This document shows, one piece after another, positions 63,424 to 64,000 of a stretch of DNA of 64,000 nt. Positions within the stretch are counted from its first letter, which is position 1. Every line of letters starts with the position of its first letter. Origin of the DNA: Chitinophaga sp. XS-30 (GTDB lineage: Bacteria; Bacteroidota; Bacteroidia; Chitinophagales; Chitinophagaceae). The notes under the pieces were generated by a model. That model did no database searches and was not told the DNA's origin. It saw only the letters and a list, made by a program, of their open reading frames with translations. The position numbers and the translations under genes were made by a program. The DNA is taken from positions 3,036,032 through 3,100,031 of the forward strand of contig NZ_CP043006.1 in NCBI RefSeq assembly GCF_008086345.1, read 5' to 3'.

Positions 63424-64000
63424 ATGATCACCTATTTATTGCTGGCTATTACGATAGGATTGGGGGTACTGAGTATAACACTACTGCGCAAAGCGAGCAG
63501 GAAACCGCTGCGGGATGGCATATTAACAGCATTACTGTCCGTTTCCCTCGGCCTGTTCATCTATCTCTATGGTACCTGGGTATTCCTGAGCATTTATGCG
63601 AAGTATGTTTTTGGCGTATCGTACCTGCTGCTGGGGCTGTATTTCCTCTGGAAGCGGAAGCGGGTGCTGCGGGCTACGAATGCGCTCTACAAGGTAGTGC
63701 TCATCCTTTTTTTCGGCACCTGCTGTATCCTGTATTTCACGGGCACCACAGGAGTGCCGGAGCGGGTAGATCTGGATTTTCCGTTGAAAAAGGGACGGTA
63801 TTTCGTGATACAGGGCGGCAAAGGCTTGCCTACCAACCTCTTTCATTTCAGCCTGCGCGGGGCCATTTACGCGATGGATATTGTAAGGTTGAATGATTTC
63901 GGGAACCGCGCCAATACGGTGTTCTCCCGCAACCTGGAGGATTATGCCATATTCGGGGATACCATTTACAGCCCCTGCAACGGAAGGGTTGTACGTGCGC
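63424..64000 (+). CDS. membrane-anchored M23 metallopeptidase-like protein, partial
   Basis: The open frame from the ATG at 63424 runs past the window end (192 residues). Three to four membrane helices lie in the first 100 residues (ITYLLLAITIGLGVLSITLL, LLSVSLGLFIYLYGTWVFL, VVLILFFGTCCILYF). A soluble part follows, with RYFVIQGGKGLPTNLFHFSL, GAIYAMDIVRLNDFGNRA and DYAIFGDTIYSPCNGRVVRA; the end matches the start of the peptidase M23 fold (GDTIYSPxxGxV). The zinc ligands would come later. It is divergent from the mutase with 55 bases between. Confidence 0.7.
   Translation, partial: MITYLLLAITIGLGVLSITLLRKASRKPLRDGILTALLSVSLGLFIYLYGTWVFLSIYAKYVFGVSYLLLGLYFLWKRKRVLRATNALYKVVLILFFGTCCILYFTGTTGVPERVDLDFPLKKGRYFVIQGGKGLPTNLFHFSLRGAIYAMDIVRLNDFGNRANTVFSRNLEDYAIFGDTIYSPCNGRVVRA

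Overview
The window reads as a chromosomal segment of a Bacteroidota bacterium, most likely family Chitinophagaceae (Chitinophaga or a close relative). The evidence is indirect but consistent. There is a SusC/SusD pair with an ECF sigma factor and FecR regulator, a secreted GH16 enzyme with a type IX secretion C-terminal domain, and an S46 dipeptidyl-peptidase. DUF3667 and DUF3810 proteins are present, and several promoters fit the Bacteroidota TTG-N18/21-TAnnTTTG pattern with few Shine-Dalgarno sequences. Both ends cut genes: a GH13 glucosidase at the left and an M23-like membrane protein at the right.

Layout. 1-5030: GH13 glucosidase (partial), an HSL-type hydrolase divergent from an acyltransferase and a DUF6320 membrane protein, and a lipoprotein PQQ-type sugar dehydrogenase. 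5300-10080: an accessory stretch, visibly AT-richer in places, with two small secreted Cys-rich proteins, orphan and truncated genes, a sulfatase remnant abutting an HxlR regulator, a DoxX-like protein and three tiny ORFs. It ends at tRNA-Leu(UAA) and tRNA-Gly(GCC). 10500-14433: a YD-repeat protein, a DUF3667 protein with a probable 5' frameshift, and an enoyl-CoA hydratase, beta-carbonic anhydrase and lipoprotein run. 14618-17406: a two-gene, translationally coupled unit made of a SLATT-like two-TM protein fused to a trypsin-like protease, plus a secreted beta-rich, probably outer-membrane protein. This is the best candidate for an undescribed system.

17656-43135 is mostly housekeeping: tex, mazG with a giant NtrY-like kinase, yceD-rpmF-plsX, a hybrid two-component kinase, fructosamine kinase, DUF3810, arginase family, acyl-CoA dehydrogenase, YggS, a TlpA-type lipoprotein, a serine hydrolase, dcd, PPTase-aroK-DUF423, ftsK and a LolA-like protein. 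A hydrolase remnant sits in front of ftsK. 43393-49729 holds a 1359-residue GH16/CBM/Ig-like exported protein, lpdA and a MazEF-type toxin-antitoxin pair with a visible operator.

49830-58505 (all minus) is a nutrient-uptake locus: sigma factor, FecR, SusC with an STN domain, SusD, then a two-domain enzyme with a PLC-like phosphodiesterase domain followed by an alkaline phosphatase. This suggests uptake coupled to hydrolysis of an organophosphate. 58632-64000 carries an S46 peptidase with the acidic-specificity arginine, a methyltransferase, the catalytic subunit of a B12-dependent acyl-CoA mutase and the partial M23-like gene.

No rRNA, CRISPR array, insertion sequence or prophage was recognised.
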